Assembly (NCBI GenBank): GCA_024639905.1
Contig: JAHEGE010000001.1
Span: 310,001 to 374,000 of the forward strand
Reading direction: 5' to 3'
DNA from: Gammaproteobacteria bacterium
Lineage (GTDB): Bacteria; Pseudomonadota; Gammaproteobacteria; Pseudomonadales; Pseudohongiellaceae
Length of the DNA stretch: 64,000 nt
Positions 54,188 to 61,177 of the stretch are shown piece after piece (within the stretch, counting starts at the first letter, position 1; the number at the start of each line of letters is the position of its first letter). The notes beneath the pieces were generated by a model, which saw nothing but the letters and a program-made list of their open reading frames with translations, searched no databases and was not told the origin of the DNA. The position numbers and the translations under genes are program-made.

Positions 54188-54540
54188 CGCCTCTCTGACG
54201 CCTTTGAAGAGGCGCAAGAGCAAGTTATTCAAACCTACCTCGATATGGGTAAGTCTCAAGCTGACGCCGAACGATTAGCGTCTGATTAAGACGAATACGA
54301 TAAGACGTTCTTTGTTTCTGAGCGAGCAAGGTGGTCGAACCTCAAAGATCTCAAGCACGACATCGGACCTGAGATGAATAAGGCCACAGAGGCTATCGAA
54401 GAATATAACTCTTCCCTCGAGGGCGTACTGTCATCCATAGACTTCAACATCGGGCAGCCGCGAAGAGATGGAGCAAGCGGTAGCTGTATTTCGACGGATC
54501 CTGGCTTAACGAAGCGGAGATTGCGCTGACGCTTGTTGCC
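54188..54540 (+). pseudogene. Remnant of a type I restriction-modification M subunit (hsdM)
   Basis: Translation from 54188 gives RLSDAFEEAQEQVIQ, YLDMGKSQADAERLASD, a TAA stop at 54287-54289 where the family would have Glu, then DEYDKTFFVSERARWSN, LKDLKHDIGPEMNKATEAIEE and NSSLEGVLSSIDFNI (to about 54451). This is the N-terminal region of HsdM-type N6-adenine methylases. The reading frame breaks after that, and the remaining 90 bases (to about 54540) are unrecognised. The rest of the M gene and the S and R genes are missing. It shows that the island once carried, or recombined with, a restriction system. Confidence 0.7.
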
Positions 54541-54612
54541 TTTAGGGCATTAAACCCAGCGCCTCAACGCTGCCTTTCGACTTATCCCTTGCTCTTTCTC
54601 GATCATTCGATT

Positions 54613-54630
54613 ATTTTCGAAATCGAAAAT
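54613..54630. promoter_or_regulatory. Palindrome upstream of ridA, candidate operator
   Basis: ATTTTCGA-AA-TCGAAAAT: two perfect 8-base arms around a 2-base centre, 21 bases before the ridA start and 9 bases before its GAGGAG ribosome-binding site. It is a natural target for the XRE-cupin regulator encoded in the operon. Confidence 0.5.
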
Positions 54631-54650
54631 TATAAGACGAGGAGCAAAAA

Positions 54651-55073
54651 ATGCCTGCATCATCGCCGACCGACCCATCATTCTATCCACTCGGTAAACC
54701 ACCAACACTTCCCAGCGGAGTCACCGTGCCTCTCTCGCCAGGCTACCGCGCTGGCGATCTGCTCTACACTTCAGGTCAACTTGCGTTTAACGCAAATGGC
54801 TTACTGGACCCCACTGCGGACACAAGAGAACAAACCCTGCAGTGTTTGGCTAACGCCTGCGCAGTACTCGCCGAAGCTGGCGTCGATCGTAATCAGATCT
54901 TCAAAGCGAGCGTTTGGTTAACGGCTAATGCGGATTTCGGTGGATTCAATGCAGGATGGGCTGAATTCTTTGGCGATCATTATCCAGCCCGATCAACGGT
55001 TAGAAGCGAATTAATGTTGCCGGGCGCACTCGTTGAAATCGAAGTTATTGCTTATATAGAAAATTCAAAATGA
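54651..55073 (+). CDS. RidA-family enamine/imine deaminase
   Basis: A 140-residue YjgF/YER057c/UK114 protein. RidA hydrolyses reactive 2-imino or enamine intermediates released by PLP and flavin enzymes to 2-oxo acids and ammonia. The signature is present: GDLLYTSGQL, then ARSTVRSELMLPGALVEIEVIAY, with the substrate-binding Arg and the downstream Glu in place. A GAGGAG ribosome-binding site precedes the ATG. Its stop overlaps the start of the deacylase (ATGA). The operon also encodes a flavin amino-acid dehydrogenase that would release such imines, so its role here is probably to clear them. Confidence 0.85.
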   Translation: MPASSPTDPSFYPLGKPPTLPSGVTVPLSPGYRAGDLLYTSGQLAFNANGLLDPTADTREQTLQCLANACAVLAEAGVDRNQIFKASVWLTANADFGGFNAGWAEFFGDHYPARSTVRSELMLPGALVEIEVIAYIENSK

Positions 55074-56626
55074 ATCCCCTTAATTACGTCAACTACAGTA
55101 GTAACCCAGTCGATTCGTCGCGGAGCTTATACAAGCCCATCGGGTTTATTCTTTGTCTTCTGATGTCCCCTGCTTTTAGTGCGGAAAATTACGACGTGGC
55201 TATTGTTGGCGGCAGAGTAATGGATCCTGCGAGGGATTTTGATGAGATTGCGAACGTTGGCATAACCGGTGATCGGATCACAGTGATAACCCAAGAGGCA
55301 ATTACCGGAGACAAGACCATCGACGCGTCCGGCCATGTCATCGCACCGGGTTTCATAGATACACACTTTCATGGCACTCAACCTTTGCACTACCGATTAG
55401 CCTTGCGAATGGGTGTCACTACCGCAATGGATCTTGAATTTGGCGCCTTGGGCACACGCATCGACAACTGGTATTCGGCTCGCGACGGTACCAGCCTGAT
55501 AAATTATGGAACGAGCGTAAGTCATGAGCTCGCAAGGGCGAGCGTGCTCGACGGCGTCGAAGCGATTGATACGTCAGAAGCGTCGTTAACCCGTGTACAT
55601 CCTAACTGGGCCGTACTTGTCCCAACAGCCGGCGAGTCAGAAAAGATTCTCGCTATGATCGATGAAGGCCTCAGCGCCGGCGGTATTGGCGTAGGCTCAA
55701 CTCTTGGCTATATGCCTGGCGCGTCCGCAAACGAACTCTTCGAAGTTCAGGCATTGAGCGCAAGTTATGGACGCCAAATAGGAGTGCATCTTCGTCATAC
55801 TCCTGGCACCGAGACAGACGAAATCAATGGCGCACAAGAAGTGCTCGCGAATGCCGCAGCGCTCAATGCACCCGCTATTATTAATCACTTTAACAACCCT
55901 GGTTGGCAGCGTGTTTATGAATTGATCACACGTATGCAAACGCAGGGACATAATGTCTGGGGCGAGATTTACCCCTATGCGGCCGGTGCTACAACAATCA
56001 ATGCCGTATTTTTTGACCCAAGTAATTGGCGCGATCGCCTTGGTCGTCGTTACGAAGAAACGATGTTTGATCCAAGCACCAATGAGTTCCTTACGGAGCG
56101 ACAGTATTTAAGCCTTAGAGAAAGCGATCCTACACGCGTAGTCGTCGTTTTTAAAAGTCCCGAAGACGAGATTGTTCAGTGGCTCGGCTTAGATGGAATA
56201 TCTATTGCAAGTGATGGGTTGCCCGACCTAGTTCTACGTCCGCTCGACTCCGATCTGACACAATTGCCAAACGCGCATCCTCGAACTGCGGGTACCTATG
56301 CTAAAGCGCTTCGTCTCGCCCGCGAAAATCAATTGTCTCTTATGGCTATATTAAAGCAAGCGAGCACAACGTCCGCGATCCATCTTGCAGCAATGGGCCT
56401 CGATGCAATGCAAGATCGCGGCAAAGTCCAAGAGAACGCAATCGCTGATCTCGTTGTGTTTAACCCCGGAACAGTCACCGATAATTCTACTTACCGCAAA
56501 GGCACACTCCCCTCGACTGGGTTTAAGGCAGTGCTGGTCAGTGGGACTGTTGTCCTTGAGGAAGACAAGGTTCTTATTCAAACAACGGCTGGCAAGCCGA
56601 TCCGCTTCGCTCCTGTTGGACAATAG
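55070..56626 (+). CDS. Secreted N-acyl-D-amino-acid deacylase (amidohydrolase family)
   Basis: A 518-residue metal-dependent amidohydrolase, closest to D-aminoacylases. A signal-like hydrophobic stretch (IGFILCLLMSPAFSA, residues 24-38) predicts export. Metal-site motifs: HFHG (GFIDTHFHG), IGVHLRHTP, IINHFNN and a late ASDGLP. Where D-aminoacylase has a metal-bridging Cys (GVTTVVxGNCG), this protein has GVTTAMDLEFG with Asp and Glu. N-acyl-D-glutamate deacylases use Glu there, from memory. It would release D-amino acids from N-acylated or capped forms in the periplasm. The exact substrate is inferred. Confidence 0.75.
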   Translation: MNPLNYVNYSSNPVDSSRSLYKPIGFILCLLMSPAFSAENYDVAIVGGRVMDPARDFDEIANVGITGDRITVITQEAITGDKTIDASGHVIAPGFIDTHFHGTQPLHYRLALRMGVTTAMDLEFGALGTRIDNWYSARDGTSLINYGTSVSHELARASVLDGVEAIDTSEASLTRVHPNWAVLVPTAGESEKILAMIDEGLSAGGIGVGSTLGYMPGASANELFEVQALSASYGRQIGVHLRHTPGTETDEINGAQEVLANAAALNAPAIINHFNNPGWQRVYELITRMQTQGHNVWGEIYPYAAGATTINAVFFDPSNWRDRLGRRYEETMFDPSTNEFLTERQYLSLRESDPTRVVVVFKSPEDEIVQWLGLDGISIASDGLPDLVLRPLDSDLTQLPNAHPRTAGTYAKALRLARENQLSLMAILKQASTTSAIHLAAMGLDAMQDRGKVQENAIADLVVFNPGTVTDNSTYRKGTLPSTGFKAVLVSGTVVLEEDKVLIQTTAGKPIRFAPVGQ

Positions 56627-56644
56627 CAGGAGCTGGTCTCGACT

Positions 56645-57241
56645 ATGGGCGTAGATACAGTCGATATTGCGAGCCGCGTAAAAGCACTAAGAAAAAAGAA
56701 CGGCTGGCGGCTGCATGACTTATCGGAAAAAACGGGTATTTCGGTAGCAACACTGTCGAAGCTCGAGAACGGCAAAACAAAACTTAATTTCACAACCGTT
56801 AATAAACTCGCCCAGGGGATCGGTGTTGCTGTAACTAACTTAACGTCGCCAGGCCTTGCGCACACGAAAGACACAACAATGACGTTAGGCGGAGGCGGCG
56901 TAGTTTTCGAGACAAGAGACGTCGATTACGAGGTTCTCTGCGCCGATTATAAAGGCGGCAATCAGGGGTATGCAAAGCTTTCGGTTAAAGCCCGAACACT
57001 TGATCCTAATTTGCCGTGGCATCGACACCCAGGAAAAGAATTTATTTATGTTCTAAAGGGCATACTTGTTTTGCATACCGAAGACCGAGAGCCGATTACC
57101 TTAAAGAGAGGCGACAGTCTTCTATTCGATTCGTCGATCGGTCATCACTATATCAGTGCGGGTCGAGGCGAAACCCAATTACTTTTGTCGCTTTCACTAC
57201 AAGGCTATAGCAACGTTATAGAGACACTTCGAGAAAATTGA
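56645..57241 (+). CDS. XRE-family regulator with C-terminal cupin
   Basis: A 198-residue regulator with an N-terminal helix-turn-helix (VKALRKKNGWRLHDLSEKTG, then SVATLSKLENGKTKL) and a C-terminal cupin fold (DPNLPWHRHPGKEFIYVLKG, then LKRGDSLLFDSSIGHHYI). In this family the cupin binds a small metabolite, often an amino acid or amine derivative, and changes DNA binding. Position in the middle of the operon suggests local control, probably through the palindrome before ridA. It starts 18 bp after the deacylase. Confidence 0.85.
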   Translation: MGVDTVDIASRVKALRKKNGWRLHDLSEKTGISVATLSKLENGKTKLNFTTVNKLAQGIGVAVTNLTSPGLAHTKDTTMTLGGGGVVFETRDVDYEVLCADYKGGNQGYAKLSVKARTLDPNLPWHRHPGKEFIYVLKGILVLHTEDREPITLKRGDSLLFDSSIGHHYISAGRGETQLLLSLSLQGYSNVIETLREN

Positions 57242-57259
57242 AGATAGGTTGAAACTACT

Positions 57260-58381
57260 ATGAGTGAAACGGTGATCGTAATCGGCGGCGGAATGGCAGG
57301 TGTGTCTGCCGCGGCCGAATTAAGCGACTCTTTCAAGGTGATATTGCTTGAAAGAGAATCCTTTCACGGCGTCCATTCGACCGGTCGTTCGGCCGCGTCC
57401 TATATCCCTTCTTACGGTTACGATGACCCTTCGTTACGTCTTCTTACCTCGCTGTCCAAACCTGCCTTTGACAGTCAGCTCGAAGGACTTAGCGAGTTCC
57501 CATTATTAAAAGCGCGCGGATTACTCACCCTTTCCCCGCTCGGTAACGACAACTATGCCGAAGAATTACAGCAATTGCGGAGTTACTTTCCCTGGATAGT
57601 TGCTGTCGAGAATCTCCAGCGGGAGTTCCCTTCAATTCCCGTTAAGCCTGAGTTTGCGACGCGCGGATGGCTTGAGCCCGGTGTTACGGATATAGACGTA
57701 GATTCCCTCCTTCAGGCCTATCTTCGAAAGCTAAAGAGAGGCGGTGGAGTTGTCTTTACTGGCATTACGATTGAAAGAATAGAACACAAAAACGGTAGCT
57801 GGGCTGTGACCTGCGGCACCGCCATATTTCGCGCCGATAAGTTGGTCAATTGCGCGGGCGCATGGGCCGACAACGTGGCTCAGATGGCAGGCGCTAGCAG
57901 CGGTCATCTCACACCAAAGCGCCGTACCGCGATTAATTTTAATGTTGAAGCCGAGACCAAAGATTGGCCTTTGATTATTGCAGCAGATGAAAGCTTTTAT
58001 CTAAAGCCCGATGCAGGAAAACTGCTTGCGTCGCCCGTTGATGCAACTCCTTCAATTCCTTGTGACTCGGTGCCCGAAGAGATCGATATTGCCACTGCTG
58101 CCTATAACGTCGAGCAAGCGCTCGCTCTCAGCATAAAAAGAATAGAACACAGCTGGGCTGGGTTACGCACATTTGCAAAGGATGGGAGTCCGGTAATAGG
58201 TGAAGATCCCTTAGCACCGAACTTTTATTGGCTAGCGGGCCAGGGCGGGCATGGGATACAGATCGCGCCGGCGGCGGCTCAACTGCTTGCCTCGCTTGTT
58301 GCCGGCAAGCCATTACCTGATGCGTTTAAACAGGAAAATTTTAATCCTCAGTGGGTTTCTCCTGCCAGACTCCTTTCTTAA
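57260..58381 (+). CDS. DauA-like FAD-dependent D-amino-acid dehydrogenase
   Basis: A 373-residue flavoprotein of the DAO fold with the N-terminal VIGGGMAGVSAAAELS dinucleotide-binding motif. It follows Pseudomonas D-arginine dehydrogenase (DauA, 375 residues) along its length: HSTGRSAASYIPSYG, TPKRRTAINF, SFYLKPDAGKLLASP, HSWAGLRTF and GQGGHGIQIAP. The carboxylate-binding Arg pair (KRR and GLR) and the active-site Tyr 52 are kept. By my alignment, DauA His 48 is Ser here and the arginine-selecting Glu 87 is Leu. Oxidation of D-amino acids gives 2-imino acids, which RidA in the operon would hydrolyse. Substrate change to non-basic D-amino acids is inferred. Confidence 0.8.
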   Translation: MSETVIVIGGGMAGVSAAAELSDSFKVILLERESFHGVHSTGRSAASYIPSYGYDDPSLRLLTSLSKPAFDSQLEGLSEFPLLKARGLLTLSPLGNDNYAEELQQLRSYFPWIVAVENLQREFPSIPVKPEFATRGWLEPGVTDIDVDSLLQAYLRKLKRGGGVVFTGITIERIEHKNGSWAVTCGTAIFRADKLVNCAGAWADNVAQMAGASSGHLTPKRRTAINFNVEAETKDWPLIIAADESFYLKPDAGKLLASPVDATPSIPCDSVPEEIDIATAAYNVEQALALSIKRIEHSWAGLRTFAKDGSPVIGEDPLAPNFYWLAGQGGHGIQIAPAAAQLLASLVAGKPLPDAFKQENFNPQWVSPARLLS

Positions 58382-58392
58382 TAGGTTATTCA

Positions 58393-59496
58393 ATGCTCTC
58401 ACGCACCAAGCAACTTTACTTAGTTACCCCTGCTGTTTATGCAGCTGTCATTATGGGCGGTGGCTATGGAACTGGGCGGGAGGTTGTCGAGTATTTTAGT
58501 CGATTCGGCGCAGGACCCGGCTTACTCGCTATCGCCTCGTCTGCTCTTGCCTTCTTTTTTATCCTTTTCTCGAGTTTCGAAGTCGTGAGAAGAACAAACC
58601 AGCACGATTACCGCTCATTCTTCAAAGTGATTCTCGGGCGTTTCTGGTGGCTTTATGAGGTTCTCTATCCGCTACTTTTCGTCTTAGTCATTGGAGTTAT
58701 AAGCGCCTCAGTCGTCGAGATATCGCAGGACAGATTATCTCTTCCCCCTGCCGTGAGCCTAACGTTTTTGATGGTAGCGGTTTTGGTAATGACGCTGATT
58801 GGTAAGCGTTTTATCGAAGGATTTTTAACCGCTTGGACTGGGTTTATGTATTGTGTCTTTGCGGTCTTTCTTTGGGTGATGTGGCCAGATAATCTCGATC
58901 TTAGTTTACAGTCGAGCGTCAGCAGTTCGGTAATAGACTGGCTAGGCTCAGGGCTGCTCTATGCTGGCTATAACGCGGCTATATTTCCGGTCTTACTCTA
59001 TGCCGTTCGCGGCCTTCAGACAGTGCAGCAAAGCGCTAAGGTGGCGGCGCTCACCTCGGCAGCTATTTGTCTGCCTGCCGTGCTTTTCCATCTAAGCTAC
59101 CAACGCGACACTGGCGATGTATTGCTTGCGAGTTTGCCAAATTATTACATTGTGACCAACTATGGCGGCGATGCCTTGGTTCTTTTTTTTAGCGTGGCGC
59201 TCGTAGGAACCCTCATCGAAACTGCATTAGGCTTAGTGCAAGGCATAATTGAGCGCCTAGAGCATGCGAAGGACCAAGCACTCTCACCTCAGATGAAAAG
59301 CATCATTGTGTTTGTTCTACTCTCGAGTGGCGCGCTTGCGGGCAAAATAGGCGTTGTTTCACTTATTGCCAAAGGCTATGGCGCCTTATCTATCGGTTTG
59401 ATTATGGTGTATGTGGTCCCGGTGACATTTTGGGTAATTAAAGCGACTTTTTTAAGGCTGGGTCTAAGCCTTAGTCTAAGAGAGAGGGAACCCTAG
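58393..59496 (+). CDS. YkvI-like membrane protein, probable transporter
   Basis: A 367-residue protein with about ten membrane segments. The first segment, YAAVIMGGGYGTGREVVEYFSRFG, matches the GAGFASGqEi region of YkvI-type proteins, which belong to the APC-like fold. The ATG at 58393 is chosen over an in-frame ATG 42 bases upstream, which lies inside the previous gene. It is last in the operon. Import of the D-amino acid or N-acyl compound is the obvious role, but no member with known substrate comes to mind. Confidence 0.68.
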   Translation: MLSRTKQLYLVTPAVYAAVIMGGGYGTGREVVEYFSRFGAGPGLLAIASSALAFFFILFSSFEVVRRTNQHDYRSFFKVILGRFWWLYEVLYPLLFVLVIGVISASVVEISQDRLSLPPAVSLTFLMVAVLVMTLIGKRFIEGFLTAWTGFMYCVFAVFLWVMWPDNLDLSLQSSVSSSVIDWLGSGLLYAGYNAAIFPVLLYAVRGLQTVQQSAKVAALTSAAICLPAVLFHLSYQRDTGDVLLASLPNYYIVTNYGGDALVLFFSVALVGTLIETALGLVQGIIERLEHAKDQALSPQMKSIIVFVLLSSGALAGKIGVVSLIAKGYGALSIGLIMVYVVPVTFWVIKATFLRLGLSLSLREREP

Positions 59497-59506
59497 GTTA
59501 AGTTTA

Positions 59507-59566
59507 GGGGGTTGATATTCATTTTCAGCTATACTCTGCGCTTCGTTAAAAATGGAAATATCCCCC
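59507..59566. repeat. Imperfect inverted repeat after the island operon
   Basis: GGGGG and a following T-rich arm (59507-59525) pair imperfectly with the arm ending in CCCCC (59548-59566). It lies 10 bases after the operon's last stop and just before the IS3 element. It could be a transcription end or a leftover end of an older insertion. Confidence 0.35.
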
Positions 59567-59596
59567 AGAAAATGACACTGGACTTCCCAGGGTTTG

Positions 59597-60418
59597 CTAG
59601 ACACTTCCTAGCCTCGAAAAATAGTCCTTTTCAAATTGTGCTGGGGATATCCCGCCTGTGTGACTATGACGCTTGATCGGATTGTAAAACATCTCGATAA
59701 AGTTAAATATCTCTGACTTTGCTTGTTCTCGGGTAGCGTAGATCTTTCTTTTAGTGACGCGTTTCTTAAAGGTCGCAAAGAAGCTTTCAGCGACCGCGTT
59801 GTCGTGGCAATTCCCCCGGCGACTCATCGATGGCTCAAGATTATTCGCTTTGAGGAAGGCGACATAATCGGAGCTTCCGTACTGACTTCCTTGGTCACTA
59901 TGAACCAATACCCGCTCCTTGGGCTGTCTCTTCCATACCGCGGTCATCAGCGCTCGTATCACTAAATGTCGGTCGATATTTTTGTCCATAGACCAGCCCA
60001 CCACCCTGCGGGAGAACAGATCCAGAACCGTGGCGACATAGAGGAATCCTTCGTGGGTTCTCACGTACGTGATATCACTGACCCATGCTTGATTAGGTTT
60101 ATCGGGATTAAAGTTTCGCTCGAGAACATTACTGGCGATGCTGCCTGTTTTGCCGCCCTTTACGTAACGACGTTTGTACCCTATCTGAGCTTTCAGCCGG
60201 TGCTCGCGCATGATTCGAGCAACCCGATGCACGCTGCAGGACTCGCCCGCGTCTCTGAGGTCTCTATGAATCCAAGGGCTTCCGTAAGTTCCACCGCTGG
60301 CGATGTAGAACGCCTTTATCTGCTTTAGCAGCCGCTGATCTTCCGCTGCGCGGACTGAGACGGGGTTCGACAGCCACGCGTAAAACCCTCTTCGATGCAG
60401 CATGAATACGCGACACAT
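59597..60418 (-). CDS. IS3-family transposase, orfB
   Basis: A 273-residue integrase-like catalytic domain, ending inside the left inverted repeat. The DDE residues are present: Asp in WVSDITYV, Asp in LVHSDQGSQYGS, and Glu in NAVAESFFATFKK. The preceding HTH_21-type domain (GGTYGSPWIHRDLRDAG) is also intact. In IS3 elements orfB is normally read as a fusion with orfA by a programmed shift at an A-rich slippery site, and AAAAAAG is seen near 60500. The coding frame continues upstream of the annotated Met in the usual way (KYAFIRDHRHEFSVG). Confidence 0.88.
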   Translation of the reverse strand: MCRVFMLHRRGFYAWLSNPVSVRAAEDQRLLKQIKAFYIASGGTYGSPWIHRDLRDAGESCSVHRVARIMREHRLKAQIGYKRRYVKGGKTGSIASNVLERNFNPDKPNQAWVSDITYVRTHEGFLYVATVLDLFSRRVVGWSMDKNIDRHLVIRALMTAVWKRQPKERVLVHSDQGSQYGSSDYVAFLKANNLEPSMSRRGNCHDNAVAESFFATFKKRVTKRKIYATREQAKSEIFNFIEMFYNPIKRHSHTGGISPAQFEKDYFSRLGSV

Positions 60419-60465
60419 TGCGCCTACTGAAAACTCGTGTCGGTGATCGCGAATGAAGGCGTACT

Positions 60466-60724
60466 TTACCCGGGGTCGTTGGCAAAGTACTTTGCGGCCT
60501 TTTTTAGAATGTCGCGCTCCTCTGTCATTCTTTTCAAATCGGCCTTCAATCGCGCATTCTCAGCGGCGAGACCCTCTTTATCGGCTTGTCTTGGGCTGGA
60601 CTCTCCGTACTTTCTCAGCCAGAGATACAAGCTACTCAGCGACCTCACTAACGGAATAGCCCCTCTCAGTGACTTGCTTGACTGCCTCTTTCTTGAACTC
60701 GTCTGTATAACGTTTGCCCTTCAT
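60466..60724 (-). pseudogene. IS3-family orfA, frameshifted
   Basis: Starting at the ATG 60722-60724 the frame reads MKGKRYTDEFKKEAVKQV and then YSVSEVAE before a stop at 60632-60634. The rest, LYLWLRKYGESSPRQADKEG with the leucine-rich region LAAENARLKADLKRMTEERD, is in another frame. A few codons of the helix-turn-helix (where RLGVS would be expected) are missing, so a deletion of roughly 14 bases caused the shift. The DNA-binding half of the transposase cannot be made. Confidence 0.8.
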
Positions 60725-60809
60725 AAACACCTCTCTCAGAGTTAGATTCTAACGCTAATTGGGTCTAGCAAACCCTGGGAAGTCCAAGCTTTGGATTCTT
60801 TAGGCATAC

Positions 60810-60832
60810 TGTTCCCACATCTGTTCCCACAT
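60810..60832 (+). repeat. Right copy of the island's internal TTCCCACAT direct repeat
   Basis: Two GTTCCCACAT units, 112 bases inside the right att-like repeat and same orientation as the left copy (54027-54049). Confidence 0.55.
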
Positions 60833-60944
60833 AGGTATTTCTAATGGATGCTAAAGATTCAAGCGCCTTAGAACAAGTAGGGGTCTATAAAAACAGGGTT
60901 TTTATGTTTTTCAGAGACGGGGATGAACTGATTTGAACAAGTAG

Positions 60945-60965
60945 ATGGTAGCTACGGGTGGACTT
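60945..60965. repeat. Right attachment-like repeat within tRNA-Met
   Basis: Reads ATGGTAG(C)TACG(G)GTGGACTT. It contains the CCA end, acceptor 3' strand and part of the T arm of the tRNA-Met gene on the minus strand. Confidence 0.65.
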
Positions 60966-61022
60966 GAACCACCGACCCCAGCATTATGAATGCTGTGCTC
61001 TAACCAGCTGAGCTACGTAGCC
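60946..61022 (-). tRNA. tRNA-Met (anticodon CAT)
   Basis: On the minus strand the gene reads from GGCTACGTAGCTCAG at 61022 to the encoded CCA at 60946. The anticodon loop holds CAT (ATTCATAAT) and the T arm GTTCAA is present. The acceptor stem is GGCTACG against CGTAGCT, with one G-T pair. It resembles elongator tRNA-Met of E. coli. Its 3' end is the right repeat of the island. Confidence 0.95.
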
Positions 61023-61177
61023 ACAAAGGGGCGTGTCGTGCCTGCGTTCACTGGCGTGAACTTCGGCCTTAAAGACGACACCGAGCGTCTGTTTTTCCCC
61101 AAGACTGGGGACTGTACAACGCTCGAAGGACGCGAATTCTGGCGATTTCGCGGCCGTTTGTCAAGATTAGACGGCCA

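Larger units (their letters stand above)
59579..60786 (-). mobile_element. IS3-family insertion sequence, inactivated
   Basis: A 1208-bp element with perfect 24-base inverted ends (59579-59602 and 60763-60786). It contains orfA and orfB on the minus strand. orfA is frameshifted, so the element is probably immobile on its own. The bases flanking the ends (CAC and AGC) do not form a target-site duplication. Confidence 0.88.
53965..60965. mobile_element. Genomic island at the tRNA-Met 3' end
   Basis: About 7 kb between two imperfect 21-base repeats (53965-53985 and 60945-60965, 19 of 21 identical). The right copy is the 3' end of an intact tRNA-Met gene, the usual target of tyrosine integrases. 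Inside are a broken hsdM remnant, a five-gene operon for D-amino-acid use and an IS3 element. The DNA is visibly more AT-rich than its flanks. No integrase gene is left, so the island is probably fixed. Confidence 0.7.

Noticed and set aside
54589..54921. A 110-residue frame overlapping the start of ridA
   Set aside because: It is out of frame with ridA, which has a clear ribosome-binding site and family motifs.
59576..60789. Target-site duplication flanking the IS3 element
   Set aside because: The three bases on each side (CAC and AGC) differ, and no longer match is found.
61108..61124. Hairpin TCCCCA...TGGGGA near the tRNA as a terminator
   Set aside because: The T run is on the wrong side for the plus strand and the minus strand has an A run after it, so it cannot work as a rho-independent terminator in either direction.
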